From positions 40,149,484 to 40,213,483 of the forward strand of contig OV121095.1 of assembly GCA_921293015.1 (NCBI GenBank): 64,000 bases of DNA, read 5' to 3'. The position numbers were made by a program, and so were the translations under genes. Numbering within the stretch: the stretch's first letter is position 1; each line of letters opens with the position of its first letter. This document shows, in pieces, positions 10,599 to 23,497 of the stretch. Below the pieces are notes generated by a model. That model saw nothing but the letters and a program-made list of their open reading frames with translations. It was not told where the DNA came from and made no database searches. This stretch comes from Phorcus lineatus. Its lineage: Eukaryota; Mollusca; Gastropoda; Trochida; Trochidae.

Positions 10599-11174
10599 TT
10601 GACGTGAATGGTGTTAATACACTGTGATATAGGTACAATGTAATTAATAAATAGATAAAATGAAATTAATCCTTAATAGTTTGACGAAAGTTGTAATCTA
10701 GTCATTATGACTGAAATGTTCTTCTCAAGTATTGGTTGTAATCATCATGATGAGTAAGATATTAGTTGGAACGGTGTCCTGTTATCAGATGGACGGAACA
10801 TTAACCATGCTGTGTCTTATACCTGAACTGGTATTTGACAAAACTGTCCATGTATGAGAACGGTAATAATATAGGTGATGTATATCTCTTGTGAAATACT
10901 TTTCGAATAATTTCCATATGCATTGGCTTGATATTTATTATTGTCTTTTATATATATTCTTTATCAGAATCAGTGTTCATTTATACTGATAACATATATC
11001 ACAATTTCATTACGAGGAAAACTAAGGCTACTAAATATTGAAATAAAACATATGTTAATCCCGGCTATGGACATACAGTTTTTGATTGTGTTATATGCTT
11101 TAATGAATTCTAAATGCCAGCAACTAAAATGGATCTGCGGTGTACTGTTTGCCTTCTGCTGGATTTTGTGTCAA

Positions 11175-11855
11175 GTCTGCCGGTCTCTATGTTCGTCAGT
11201 CTCTATGTTTGTCAGTCTCTATGTTTGTCAGTCTCTATGTCTTCCAGTCTCTATGTCTGCCAGTGTCCATGTCTGCCAGTGTCTATGTCTGTCAGTCTCT
11301 ATGTCTGTCAGTCACTATGTCTGTCAGTCATTATGTCTGTCAGTCACTATGTCTTCCAGTCTCTATGTCTGTCAGTCTCTATGTCTGCCAGTGTCCATGT
11401 CTGCCAGTGTCTATGTCTGTCAGTCTCTATGTTTGTCAGTCTCTATGTCTTCCAGTTTCTATGTCTGCCAAAGTCCATGTCTGCCAGTGTCTATGTCTGT
11501 CAGTCTCTATGTTTGTCAGTCTCTATGTCTGTCAGTCTCTATGTCTGCCAGTCTCTGTCTTCCATTCTCTATGTCTGCCAGTCTCTTTGTCTTCCAGTGC
11601 CCATGTCTGCCAGTCTCTATGTCTGTCAGTCTCTATGTCTGTCAGTCTCAATGTCTGGCTGTCTCCATGTCTGTCAGTCTCTATGTCTGTCAATCTCTAT
11701 GTCTGCCAGTCTCTATTTCTGCCAGTCTCTATGTCTTACAGTCTCTATGTCTGCCAGTGTCCAATGTCTGCCAGTCTCTATGTATGCCAGTCTCCATGTC
11801 TGTCAGTCTCTATGTCTGCCAGTCTCCATGTATGTCAGTCTCTATGTCTGTTAGT
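11175..11855. repeat. 16-bp minisatellite, copy 2
   Basis: Duplicate of the 2189-2856 array with about the same number of units but a different variant order and small internal indels. Despite those indels, all three forward frames are still open over more than 230 codons. Confidence 0.95.
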
Positions 11856-14283
11856 CACACTATCTATCTGAAAGTCTGCATTTTTTCATTCAATCTGCCA
11901 ATTAATGATATTACATGTAACCTATGTTTTAATTATCGTTTTCCTTACTGAAACATAAATATTCAAATATCGAAATATATTTTGATATGTGTTAAATGTG
12001 TTTCTGATAATAAGTTAACTGTTGTGGAAATCAATGACTAATAGTTTAAACCTTGTGGGTAGTTTTGATAGATGTTGTTGAAGGAATTTATATGAAATTT
12101 CACTTTCAATAGTAACAAATAGTATTCAAATGTAAAAGTTTAACAAAGATCTCTTAAGTCAACATAACTCTTTCTTTCTGACATATTCGTACTCAAAGCC
12201 TTGTTCATATGCGAAATATTGGGGTTTACAAAATTTCTGATATTTATGATTAATCGGCATTAACCAGAAGTGTTAAACTCTTTCTGTTTGCGGTTGTTGA
12301 ATGGTAACGAAGACCCAAACTTTTACAAACGCAACTATTTATCATATTTAACTTAAGTTATTAGCTGTTTACAGCGAATTCTCTTTTCGTATACCGATTT
12401 CAGAGAAGGAAGATCTTTTATGGCTGTTTTTTTTTAAGCAGAGAAACGCATCAGGGAGAAATTAGGAGAAAAATCCAGTCTGTGTTTTTTATTTTGGGGT
12501 TTTATGTCGTGCATTTTTCACCCCTATATTTTATTTCAAACCGAGCTTGCGAGGATTGAAATGTTTATTTAGGGGTGAAAAAGGTCGAACCAGTACAGAC
12601 CAGTTCCACTTGCTTGCGAAACTACGGTACAGTTCCATTTTCAAAGAACACGCTTTAATAAAAAAAAAAGATAAAAAAATATAAACAAACAGGTTTTTAA
12701 AATAGAACCCCTTAAGTATTTATTTCGTTGACGATAATATCAACAAAAGACAGATTTTTTATCCCGTCAGAGATACGTTTTCACGTCAATTATACAAAGG
12801 TCACCTATCATCCCTACAATACCGATAAGGACTGACCCAGTCAAGGGATGTTACTCTTAAAATAGTTGTTTACTGCTAGCGCTAACTCCGCACGCAACAA
12901 GTGAACTGATTGAATGAACGATCAAGAAAGCTGTTTAGTTTGTAATGGTTGAATACACTGTCTGGAAATTCACTTATGAATGAGAGGGAAGGGAAGGGAA
13001 AAGTTTGTAAAGTTGACGAATAACGTACGTCTCATCTGTTCACTTGACGAATCGCTATTGTCGCCCGTTACGGTAGGAAGCGAGCTCGGTTTGAAATTAA
13101 AGTTAGTGATAAAACAATAAACTACTTCGACAAATAATAACCGAAGAATGGATTTATCTTATAAATTACTTAAAAAATACGTTATTTTCAATATTTTTAT
13201 AGAATTGATTTAAAATTAATTTTGCAGTTGTCTGTAAGGCGATGAAAACAGTAAGTTTAGCGAATGGAGTTTGTAAACGTGCGCGTATGAATGTGAATCG
13301 GTCGTACATATTTAGAGGTGATTATCAGCGAAATAATCACTCCATAATTGATTTTGGCAACCAATCAGAAAGCAGTTTATTCATTCTAGTTTTCATGCCA
13401 TGTTAGAATATTGGTTTGACCATTAACTCATTTTCATTAGAATATATCATTATTGTAACATGCCAGTCCTTATTTTAATATATTAAGTTGTATCAGAAGA
13501 GCATTATTGCATCTTCTCCACATTCCAACACATTCCAATTTTGTAACACGCGTTCAATCAACAAGTAACTAATATATGCATAGAACAAATATGAGCACAA
13601 GGAGTGATTATGTATTTGAGTACAACAATTATTCGATCTGAGAGCTTGTAGTGAAGCTTTGTTAGTCAGTGTACGCACAAACCCCGTTAAATCTCTTAGA
13701 TCTTAACGTTCAAATGATTTAACTTATGTTTGAAATATGATGGAATTATTTGGCCTTACCTCTCTCTCCCTTTCATATTGACCTCTTCCCCCTTTTACCG
13801 ATTTACCAATTGATTGTTATCTTCACAAGAAGATAGTGTGGTTTTGAAAAATAAATGAATAAACACAGCTTGTAAAATGTGTATGACCACTTCCGATTAA
13901 CTTTAAAACAGAATATTATAGTTTGCCATTGTAGGCACAAAGATGCACATTTAGTATGGTAACTATAACAGTTGATAAGGTATTTGGCTAATACTTTTAT
14001 TTATTACCTTATTTGTTTCCGGGTAAAATCGTGGATATGTATGAAACGGAAAGAAGGATTCAAAAGAATCCACACTCTTATCAATATCATCGTGTAAACG
14101 ACCAAATATAAAGACGCTTACGTTTAAAATTTCTCGCAATAATAGAAACTAAAGAATAATAGAATCTTCATCTACAAAAGAGGAGTATAACTAATGTGTC
14201 AATCAATTTTATGTCAATAAAGTTTCCTAAAATTAATACAATGTTATGTTTAAAACAAAATCGGGGTATACAGTTATCCATAT
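11856..14283. other. Intergenic, no gene seen
   Basis: Duplicate of the 2857-6357 region minus the 1.09-kb segment. No coding region or RNA gene recognised. Confidence 0.5.
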
Positions 14284-14289
14284 TTTATT
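14284..14289 (-). terminator. Poly(A) signal AATAAA of member 2'
   Basis: Minus-strand AATAAA about 95 nt after the stop codon, as in member 2. Confidence 0.6.
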
Positions 14290-14383
14290 GCCAGAATTGC
14301 TCAACATGCTATAACATTTTACAATCATATATTTCCAAATAACTTGAGAGTAAGTAATCGTCCACATTGGGGAAACTCGGCAA

Positions 14384-14923
14384 TCAAGGCAACTCAGTGG
14401 CAGGGACACCCTCAGTTGTCACATCCCCAGGGGTGCTCTCCTCGGTTGTTATTGCCTCAGTGGTGCTATCCGCAGCAGTGCTGGCGCCAGTAGACTCTTC
14501 AGTCACATCCCCAGTTGTTGCTGAGGTAGACAAAACAGAGCTCTGCTGTAGAAGACGAGCAACCTCGTCAGTACATTCAATGAGCTCAATCTGTGTCTCC
14601 CGGGCGTGGCCATATAGTCGCATAATTATTTGACGCCACATTACAGAAGTATAAACCCCTCTCCTATCTATATCATCGCCATCCTGGAGGTCCTCCAGGC
14701 GTTCCTCGTCGTCTTCACACTGAGCCAACTGGGTTGTCAACTGGTTCGCTAAACTGGCCAGCATGAAGTAGTTTGCCTGCAAGTTGCCCGTAATGAATCT
14801 AGGAGGGATGATTCTAGGAAGAACGGGGATAGTTGAACTGCCTGGAGAGTCCCCTCCCCTTACTGTAAGAGCTGCAACCATTGCTACTGCGAGAGGGAGA
14901 AGGCTTCTCATTGTACGTGTCAT
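14384..14923 (-). CDS. Member 2': duplicate of member 2
   Basis: A 179-residue protein that differs from member 2 by one replacement (R to I at residue 99, just before helix B) and a few silent changes. The signal peptide, Cys69, the RR site at 87-88, Cys117 and the Thr/Ser/Glu-rich tail are kept. The TATA box and poly(A) signal are also kept, so it is probably functional. The near identity shows the duplication is recent or that the copies are being homogenised. Confidence 0.85.
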   Translation of the reverse strand: MTRTMRSLLPLAVAMVAALTVRGGDSPGSSTIPVLPRIIPPRFITGNLQANYFMLASLANQLTTQLAQCEDDEERLEDLQDGDDIDRRGVYTSVMWRQIIMRLYGHARETQIELIECTDEVARLLQQSSVLSTSATTGDVTEESTGASTAADSTTEAITTEESTPGDVTTEGVPATELP

Positions 14924-14994
14924 AGAAGTCTGATTGGCTTGTGCACTAACAGTGGACGGTCTGTAGCTGTGGTTAAGGTCAACCTTAGTCTCAA

Positions 14995-15002
14995 TTTAAA
15001 TA
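14995..15002 (-). promoter_or_regulatory. TATA box of member 2'
   Basis: TATTTAAA on the minus strand, as in member 2, with the same taaggttgacctta palindrome downstream. Confidence 0.5.
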
Positions 15003-16544
15003 CTTTCTGTACAGTAATTGAGATACGATCAAATGAGTTTCATAATTGTATGGTGTTGTTTTATTACAGATATCCCCTCATGATAAGTTACTTCCTCTGA
15101 GTCATTGCTCCACAATACATTATAACCTGAGATGAGTATGAATATTATGAAGATAAGATTTACGTAAAGTCTGATACATGACAATTTGTTATATCAATTT
15201 GACCAATTCCTGTCATATATTCATTTTCATCCTACCCCGTTACACATATAATGCTCATTATAATACATAATAAAAATAAATTGGAACATTAAGATATTAT
15301 AATTGAATATGGTTCGTCATATTAAAAAGGATACATATTATCACGATACCTATCATACTAGATTATGAAATTATTAAATTTAGATATATATTGTCGAGTC
15401 TTCTTGTGAATCTTCAAACTAAAAGTGATGTGATTCTATATAAAGTAGCATTAAAGTGCTCTGAAGTGAAATTAAATAAAACTAGTTTAAAAAATACAGT
15501 TCGCTAGATCAAGAAGTTCGTGATGTTCACAATGTCACGGCCGAAACGAAAAGATATCCAACTTTTCCCGCTGGAGATATTCTATTTCGATACATCACTT
15601 TGCCGTGTGAAGATGTTTGTTCAAAAGTACAAACCTTTAATTCTTTTAGTCCTTGTTTAAAAGATTAGTTTCTTCAGTTTAAAGAAAACAATCCTTTTGT
15701 TTAAAGATTGAAGTCCTCTAGTTATTTGATTACAATCCAGATTATAAGTGAAGTTTTTATTTTAAAATATAAACTACTTGAGATACAATCAATCTAATTA
15801 AACATCATTCATTCAAAACTCAACCAATTTATTCATTACACGCTAATTTGAATTAACTATTGCCTGTTACAGCTTGATTTCTATCGAGGTCAAATGTAAA
15901 AGGTAAAAATGAAATTAAACCGGATATCGACTATAATTAGTATTATCTTAAACTTTAACTGGCGAGTTTTACTAATGGATAATCAAGCCTTTCAGTATGG
16001 TAATAGTATTCTAGATGCCGGTCGTTTCTGAAAACACAGGTTGCTTTAGTGGTTTTGTGTGCGGTCACTTCGTGATAACTTCTTTATGTAACCCATAGCC
16101 ATTTTGCTATTGCTAAAATACAGAGAAGGTTATGTAGTACGGTTCTTGCAATAAAATAGCATTTGTTGAAAAGTCAAAAGAACTTCTGTCAATATTCTTA
16201 TTCCATCGATACTCACATTTTCGACCTCCGAAACAAGGTCAAATGACTCGCATCTAGATCAATTTTTGGAGTTGTTTGATTATGTTTGTTAACTGCCTTA
16301 ATGACATTGTATCTACTGACAATGATATTTACTCTTCTTGTAAAAATGTTTAAACGTTTCTTGACCAAAGAGAAAGTGTCCTCATCATTAATCTAGAAGG
16401 TACACTGAAGATCAAAAGAAAGTTGTCTCTTTTTAAACAATATTTATGAAACATTGATAACATTATTGTAAACACTAAACGTTACATGCACAGAGAGGGT
16501 GTCAACGTTTTTTGTTTCTTTTTGAGATTGTTGAATGTTCAGAT
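15003..16544. other. Intergenic, no gene seen
   Basis: Duplicate of 7077-8651, with a loss of about 60 bp near 15520 relative to copy 1. No gene recognised. Confidence 0.5.
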
Positions 16545-19500
16545 AAGTTTTGGGAAAATGGAAAGAGTTAAAACAAATGACATTGATTCTATAGCAGCGT
16601 ACGTCAAATAAACAATTAACAAACATTCACTATAGAATAACTAAGAGAGATATTTCAGAACCCACAACCGGTCGTGTTCCACCAAACTCGGCGTAATTCC
16701 AGATCTAAACAGTTTGCACATCGGTTTTTAAGTCTATACCTCCATAAATTCTTAAGTCAAATCTTAAATAATTGATGTTCGTCAAGATTTCTATTGTTTA
16801 ATCACAAATAAACTGCAAAAGCGTAGTTGATAAACATGTAAACTGACTCTGAAAACTGACAATACAGGGTAACGGATAGCTTCGTTGCATAATATATCAC
16901 CATATTTTATGCATTTCCATTGAAAACACATCTTAAAAACCGTTTTTGGAAAATCACATCTCAAAGCTCTATTCGTGTGCTATAGACCAACGTCAACGCT
17001 TGATCCTATTTGATTGTGACGTCATATACAATCGATCGATCGATCGACAGCTCAATGTTCATGTACTGAAAGCTAACTGTCGCACAATACCATTAACCTA
17101 AGACGCTGGCAAATGTAGAAATTGTATTTAAATTTTCAACCTTTCAATTGTCCGTTAACATCTTTAGGCTTGTCATTGATTGTACTCGTAGACACGTAGA
17201 ACAATGTGTGTTCGAGTCCCAATATGCCTTCCAACAGATGAGCATGCATCAATTTATGATATACATTGGAAAGTCAGCAGGTTTCATCAAAAGATTTTAA
17301 TTACTATAAAACAATGCAATCTAGAATAATTTGAAGGTTGTATTGACATTGTTCAGTATTAAGTTCACAGGTCTACAAGTTGAAGGACCCTGGCTTTGAA
17401 ACATTAAAATGAGCACCTGGAACATTGAAAACCAGACCTCTGCTGACCTAGCGTTTGTTAAAATGCAGACCTTGTTTTATCAAGGTCAAATGAGAGCGCT
17501 TCCTTGTTTTGAGGAATATTCCATATGAAAAAAACTCTTTATCTCCGATCCTATTTTCTTTTAGATTATTTTGAAAGTAGTAAGAACCTTTTTGTTAATT
17601 GGTTTATGTCGCCCATCATATGAAACGTATTTGGCAAGCATTGTTTTATATGTATATATGACACATCATACGGTTCACCATACAATCACCAGCGTATTTG
17701 TATCCGCGTAACTCTATAAAACCCTGATATTCATTAAAGCAAAAGCTCTGCATCGCTGAAATATAGTTATTCAAGGCTACATATGGCAAATACTTTTAAG
17801 CCAATAAATACACGTTATGAAAACAGCCTGAAGCGAAATATATCGAAAACTTGCACTGCTTGGTAGTGTCGCTATAAATGCGCTGTTGTAGAGGGAGGGT
17901 ATAGCAAAGGCTAATGCAACTGTTAACGAAAATAATGATATGGTTTCAGGAGAACCAAACGACACCGTCATCAAATTCATAGTTCATTTGAAAAAAACAT
18001 GTTTATCAATTTTAAATGTAATACTCTATGTAACCTTGGATTCATATGTATACATTTGTAAAATAATTCTGCATTGTATCATTTCGGAAAATCTTTATAA
18101 TAAAGTCCATTTTATTAAAATCAATTAAACCTTTCATCCGATCCTCGTAGTGTGTCTGATCTTAGTACTGCGTCATCGGAGTCGATTGCATTGTCTGAGA
18201 CCTTTCGCCATCCATACACTCAAACAATATAGCAAATCGTGCCGATGGCTTTCTAGTTTCTTCACTGATTACCTACGCCAGGGGCCCGGCAACTTTGTCT
18301 GTAGTAGAGAACTGCTTTACACGCTGTTAGGTTTGGGTGCAATGCTACACTGAATATCAGCGCAGTACCAACCGTGGTTCGCTAGTTCCAACCGATGCTC
18401 GCAGGTTTCACCGCAATGCATAGCCACAATGTTGTTGAGGGCTTTCTCCCTGCAATCACACTAGCTGTCGTGATATAAGTGAAATACTCATGTAAGCGGC
18501 TTTAAACCCCACATCCCCTCACCTGATTACCTACAGCGCAAAGGTCACGTGACAAGTCTCCTGTCACGATGTTCACATCAGAACACGGCGACGTACGAGT
18601 AACAGGTTTGAAAGATAGATAGATAGAAATGTATTCAGGCCCATGTACAAAATTTACAAGACAAATTTTATCAACGTACAGGTTTGGTGCTAACAAATAA
18701 AACATATACGTGGAATCAAAGTAGAGAACATCATAATAAAAAAGTACTCGTAAGTACTTTGCAAACAAATATGCGCGATTATCATTTCCATTTTGCAAAA
18801 GAGCAGTTAGGGTTGCATTATTTTTACGAGCACATGGTTCGATAATGTTTAATTGAGATCATAATGAGATATACCGAAGTAGCGTTCTTACACAGCTTCT
18901 GATCAAAAGTCTATTTCACTGTGTGTTTAGTCAGCAACATTTGATCGTGTTACGTTTCTGACCAACGCAACCCTGTTTCGTCGACTTGGGCGTGTCAGCC
19001 GCATTGCTTGCATCGGCCTGAATGGCCTCAGTCTATATTGTTGGAGCCTTCTATTCGCCATCTGGGGGCCAATTCGACGTCGATGTGTCTGTTTGAATCT
19101 GTTCCTAAAGTGAATTTGACGAAGATACCTGTGTAACCGGTGCCCTTCTGCTTCCGTGTCGGTTCATTGTGGTTCCAACCTGCTGTAAACGTCAACGCAG
19201 CCTTAAATGATGAGACGATGACATCCGACAGCGACAGCAGCGACATCTCCGTCAATCAATCCAGTAAAAACCGACAAAACAGTAGCTTTTACCCGCTTTT
19301 TTCTGTTAACCTCGAAATTAAAGATGAATACAGCGGGCCTTATAAGACTCTTGCATAACTTGCGAGATACCATTATGATAGCTACGTTTTTGTGTCCTGA
19401 CTCTTCAGACGAAAACAAAATGTGTAAGAGATTCGTTGATTACTGAGATAGAGTTGTTGATATGTGACAAAGCTTACTAAAACAATCGGAAACATTTCAC

Positions 19501-20428
19501 CCAAAACCCTTTTTTTTAATTTTAGAATTATCTTATCTGGAATTGGGTTCAGAAGCGAAACGTTTAAAATCTTATTATCATAACTGACTTAAATTGTTTT
19601 TTTAAATGTCAATGTATTATCAAAGTAGACGATAAAAATTTGACTCACTTTCATACCATTCAAACCTCTTGACTCACTTTCATACCATTCAAACATTTTG
19701 ACTCACTTTCATACCATTCAAACATCTTGACTCACCTGCATACCATTCAAACATTTTGACTCACTTTCATACCATTCACACATTTTTACTCACTTTCATA
19801 CAATTCAAACTATTTGCTTCCATTTTACTACAATCAGCTGCCACGCAAGAAACTTATGAAGAACAGTTATTGTTCAATTAAATTTTTGTTATTTTCGTGA
19901 ATGATTTAAAATAGCACAACTGACATGACCAATGGAGATACGTCGAAAACATAATCATAGGTGAATAAATAACAAAATGTATTGGATTTCAAAGCACAAC
20001 AAACACATCAAAACTTCCTATTAGCATATCGCGTTTATGAGATGTGACATCTGTTTTGGCGTTCAATGTATATGACATGCTTGGCTATGCTTATTGTCTC
20101 TTTTATTCTGCTGTTACTTAGAAATTCTCAAACAAATTGATTAACACGTTATTTAAGTTTAATATAAGAGTGTAATGATTAACCTCAATCGATCATTATC
20201 TATCATTCCCTACACCCCATCTACGAGATAAAACATTTTGAGAAATGTTGGCTAACGCTAAACACCTTTTCTTGACAAAGAAGACAATATTTTCAGGAAT
20301 ATATGCAAATCTCATCTGATAAAGGAATACGCATATGACCTGAAACGTCAAAAGAAAATGACAAACTTTATGTCAACATGACAGTAAGAAATGATAACAA
20401 GAGATCACACAACTGCGGTCATTAGCGA
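16545..20428. other. Unique intergenic region
   Basis: No supported gene. It contains a short (cgat)n run near 17031, a box-B-like tRNA fragment (gttcgagtccc near 17211, possibly a SINE scrap), a more GC-rich stretch at about 18960-19290 with short open frames on both strands but no start or splice support, and the 29-bp repeats at 19642. Confidence 0.45.
19642..19810. repeat. 29-bp tandem repeat, about 6 copies
   Basis: Units beginning gactcactttcataccatt recur every 29 bp at 19642, 19671, 19700, 19729, 19758 and 19787. No coding role seen. Confidence 0.9.
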
Positions 20429-20434
20429 TTTAAT
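20429..20434 (-). terminator. Probable poly(A) signal ATTAAA of member 3
   Basis: The nearest signal after the stop is the common variant ATTAAA on the minus strand, about 75 nt downstream. No AATAAA is closer. Confidence 0.4.
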
Positions 20435-20509
20435 GAATAAGATATCATGAGTTGTCGTTCGGTCCATGAATGGATCTGGACCTGGCTACGTAATAAAGCC
20501 TAAGTCTAG

Positions 20510-21643
20510 CTAAGGGCTTGGTTGGGTTGCTTGAAGCTGTGCTTCACACTCTTGTAGCATGGTTTGAGCAGTAAGAGCCTTTTGGAATTCAGCCACAACC
20601 ATTACTACCATGGGTATATCATCAATATCCAGCCTTCTCCAACGTCTGCCATTAGGAAAGATTTCTCGTTTCTTTGTAATTGGGTTATTTTCAGAGTTTA
20701 TTCTGCTCTGACAGGACGCAAGACGGTTATTGATACTGGCAAGCAACTCAGATATCCGGACGTAGTTGGCTTGTAACTGTTCAGTTGTGAGGCTGTCATT
20801 TGCAAGTTCAAATGCCGTGTCTTGCGTTAGAACTTCTAACGGTGGGCCCCCAACTGTAGTTCCTTCGCGGCCAGAGATGTCAGTAGTTGTAGCAGGATTT
20901 GGAACCGTGGTCGATGCAGTGTCCGTTGTTTGTACCGTAGGTAATGATGGTACCGTTGTTGGTTGTGTTGTTGGTACCGTTGGTGGTGTTGTCGGTACCG
21001 TTGGTGGTGTTGTCGGTACCGTTAGTGGTGTTGTCGGTACCGTCAGTGGTGTTGTCGGTACCGTTGGTGGTGTTGTCGGTACCGTTAGTGGTGTTGTCGG
21101 TACCGTCAGTGGTGTTGTCGGTACCGTTGGTGGTGTTGTCGGTACTGTTGGTTCAGTCGGTTGTGTTGTTAGTACCGTTTGTTGTGTTGTTACCAGTACC
21201 GTTGTCGGTTCACTGTTTGTTGTCGTACCGTCTCGGCCTTCTACAAATGGAGTCGTAGCTTGCAGTTCTTGAACCCGAGCCTGGCATGCAAATAAGAGTT
21301 GCTGCTCTCTAAAAGCGAACTGATACACGAGATAGATATGCTGTAAGTAGTAGGAATTTTCATCCCCTCGTTTGTTGACGTTTTTCTCAGGTGCGAGGAT
21401 CTGCTGGTGGTCAGGTAAGTTTTCTCGTCGCTGGTAAGTACGTCCGAGGCGGAGCTGAGCTTCATAGTTCAAACACTGCTGCTTCTGTTGCTGGAATTGT
21501 GTGAAAAGTCCGTAGACATAGTTATAATTTGCATATAAATTCCCTTCTAAGAGGTCATCAGGTACCTCGTCGGAAAGACCTGAGGAAACATGCCTACATG
21601 CCGTGGAAAGCAGGACCAATAGACACACAACTCGGGGCTTCAT
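20510..21643 (-). CDS. Member 3: secreted double-domain two-helix protein with PT-rich linker
   Basis: A 377-residue protein in one exon, starting at the ATG at 21643 (context aaccATGaag). Signal peptide 1-22. Module 1: helix A 31-57 (EGNLYANYNYV, Cys57), a linker with RR at 72-73 and NKR at 90-92, and helix B 97-128 (Cys120). Residues 140-250 are a mucin-like linker dominated by tandem TVPTTPP/TVPTTPL units. Module 2: helix A 287-311 (LQANYVRI, Cys311), KKR at 324-326, a basic stretch RRWRR, and helix B 345-371 (Cys366, then EAQLQ). An NDS sequon lies at 282. This is a duplicated, fused version of the module seen singly in members 1, 2 and 5. The region ATTTDISGREGTTVGG and most of module 2 closely match member 4. 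Function unknown; four mature cysteines could form one A-B bond per module. Confidence 0.88.
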   Translation of the reverse strand: MKPRVVCLLVLLSTACRHVSSGLSDEVPDDLLEGNLYANYNYVYGLFTQFQQQKQQCLNYEAQLRLGRTYQRRENLPDHQQILAPEKNVNKRGDENSYYLQHIYLVYQFAFREQQLLFACQARVQELQATTPFVEGRDGTTTNSEPTTVLVTTQQTVLTTQPTEPTVPTTPPTVPTTPLTVPTTPLTVPTTPPTVPTTPLTVPTTPLTVPTTPPTVPTTPPTVPTTQPTTVPSLPTVQTTDTASTTVPNPATTTDISGREGTTVGGPPLEVLTQDTAFELANDSLTTEQLQANYVRISELLASINNRLASCQSRINSENNPITKKREIFPNGRRWRRLDIDDIPMVVMVVAEFQKALTAQTMLQECEAQLQATQPSP

Positions 21644-21674
21644 GGTTACTAAATAATTGTCAGAAGGCGGTCTT

Positions 21675-21682
21675 TTTATATA
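21675..21682 (-). promoter_or_regulatory. TATA box of member 3
   Basis: TATATAAA on the minus strand, 32-39 bp before the ATG, so the predicted 5' UTR is only about 10 nt. Confidence 0.5.
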
Positions 21683-23147
21683 AAACTGTTTGGTTTCAAA
21701 ATAATAACATGTGTACTAATCAGACATGTCATCTTTCTATTTTCATTATTTGATAGATATAATGCCATTAAGGTGTAATATGCCCTGATAAATATGTAGT
21801 GAAGCTATTATACTTATTAATATAATTTTTTATGAATAAAACATATCAAAAACTATAAAAAAATTGATAAATGTAATAACACCTTTTTTCATATGAAAGA
21901 TAACGCAACAGAACTGTTAATATTCAAATAACAAAAGGCTTCATAGTATTCGTCTCTGTTGTTGGTCTCAAATCAATACAATATCAAAATGTCTCATTGA
22001 CTTGACAACCAGTTTTCCCTTTTTCCTTCTGTGAAAGACGAAACCGTTAACATTTATAACTTGCGAGGGATAGATTATCATAAAGTTTTTTAAACAAAAC
22101 CCCGAACAAAATCACACAAATTAGAAACGATGTTTCTGACAAGGGAAACCTCACAATTTGACACATATCCATTCCAATTATAATAAACTGTTTTGCATAC
22201 CCTGGCACAGGTCATGTCAAGTGTTCATGGAAATTAACAGTAGAAACTCATGCCAGAGCCAAGAGGACAACTAATAGCATAATTTCGGGTCATTAATTCA
22301 TAACATGAATGCTGTGTAACAATGTGCTTTCAAACGTAATGGGACAAGATAAAGGAAAAAATATTATACCATTTACATCGAGACTTTTATGTAACGTCTT
22401 TTATATAACTCTACCAACTCGCTTTTTATCTAAACTTATCTTTAACATATCTTACCTTTCTAAAGATACGTATCCAAACTTACTATTAACTTATTCATAC
22501 ATGTCATTGTCCACTGGAATCTTTACCTTTCTGGGGTTTATTATTCTCAAGATATCCAATTATTTACCCAGATCAACTTTAGTTGATGGGTAGAAAATCA
22601 ATAACTAGAAAAAACACCTTTTGTCGCCATTATTGTGTGAACACCTTTAAATCTACGAGGAAATGGATTGACATGTTACATTAATTTGAGAACTGCTTCT
22701 TTTGTTATACTAAAATTGTCTTGCAATTGAAAACTTTTTTCGTTTTTATAACATCACTTTATTTACTTAAAAAACATGCAACTGTCCCTTAAATCTTTGA
22801 GTAAATGATAAATGCGACCTTCATTCAGAAAAATATGCAATATGACGCTTTTTATGGAAGAGTAACTTATTTCAAACCATTTATTGTAAAGGTCACGATG
22901 CTTGAAATTATACACAGTTTAGTTCAACTGTTTACCTTTCTTCAATAAATCTCAGAACTAAAACATTTTTTATCACTTACTTTATCCGTGGTCCGTCTGT
23001 CTTACGACTACTGCGTCCCCAGATCTTTTCACCTAGGGGGATCAATGATGTAGTTTTGGCTTTCACCCCGCCTTCCCCCTTCCCCTTCAAACTTCAAATA
23101 TTGGATTTTTGTAAAATTTCCCTAAACTTTGGGGTCCTAGTTTGATA

Positions 23148-23440
23148 CATTCTCTCCCCACAGAGGTAGCTCCGTCATGAATTCCTATACAACTTTTGTC
23201 TAAATACGAAGTTTTCTCGGGCACCTGATGGAGAACGCTGATTGGATTCAATCAAAACTAGTTGAGCATTCATCGACCATTCAAATGACCTAAGTTATTT
23301 CCGGAAGCTTTACAAAAGCTAAACTTTCTTCGTATATGCACTTTGCACTTGGAGTCGTCTTAACAGAACAAATACGCCTCATTTTGCTACTGAATCATTG
23401 CATAGGCATATGTATTCATGATTCGGTGTTTTCATTGTCT
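23148..23440. mobile_element. Foldback element family A, right end missing
   Basis: Starts with cattctctccccacagaggt and aggtagctccgtcat, as in the complete copies at 29272 and 54701, and follows them through the internal tttccggaa and ttgcactt motifs. The right terminal repeat is not found; the sequence decays before the next element at 23498. No coding capacity. Confidence 0.7.
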
Positions 23441-23497
23441 TTTTATCAAAATTGTACCTTATGTTACAAGAGTACTTAAGGTTGGTGATTTGGTATT

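Larger units (their letters stand above)
9014..16544. repeat. Segmental tandem duplication, copy 2
   Basis: Counterpart of 1-8651 with members 1' and 2' and the minisatellite. It lacks about 1.09 kb present in copy 1: the join is in gtgaagctttgttag near 13654. No target-site duplication is visible around the extra segment of copy 1, which favours a deletion here. Homology ends at 16544 after gttcagat. Confidence 0.93.

Noticed and set aside
17180-17230. tRNA gene near gttcgagtccc
   Set aside because: Only a box-B-like fragment is present; no acceptor stem or A box can be paired, so at most a SINE remnant.
19028-19358. Overlapping 70-75 codon frames in a more GC-rich stretch
   Set aside because: No start context, splice sites or recognisable motifs; open on both strands.
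20766-21272. Plus-strand open frames antisense to member 3
   Set aside because: They are shadows of the PT-rich coding repeats; the GVVGTVGGVV text is just the reverse reading.
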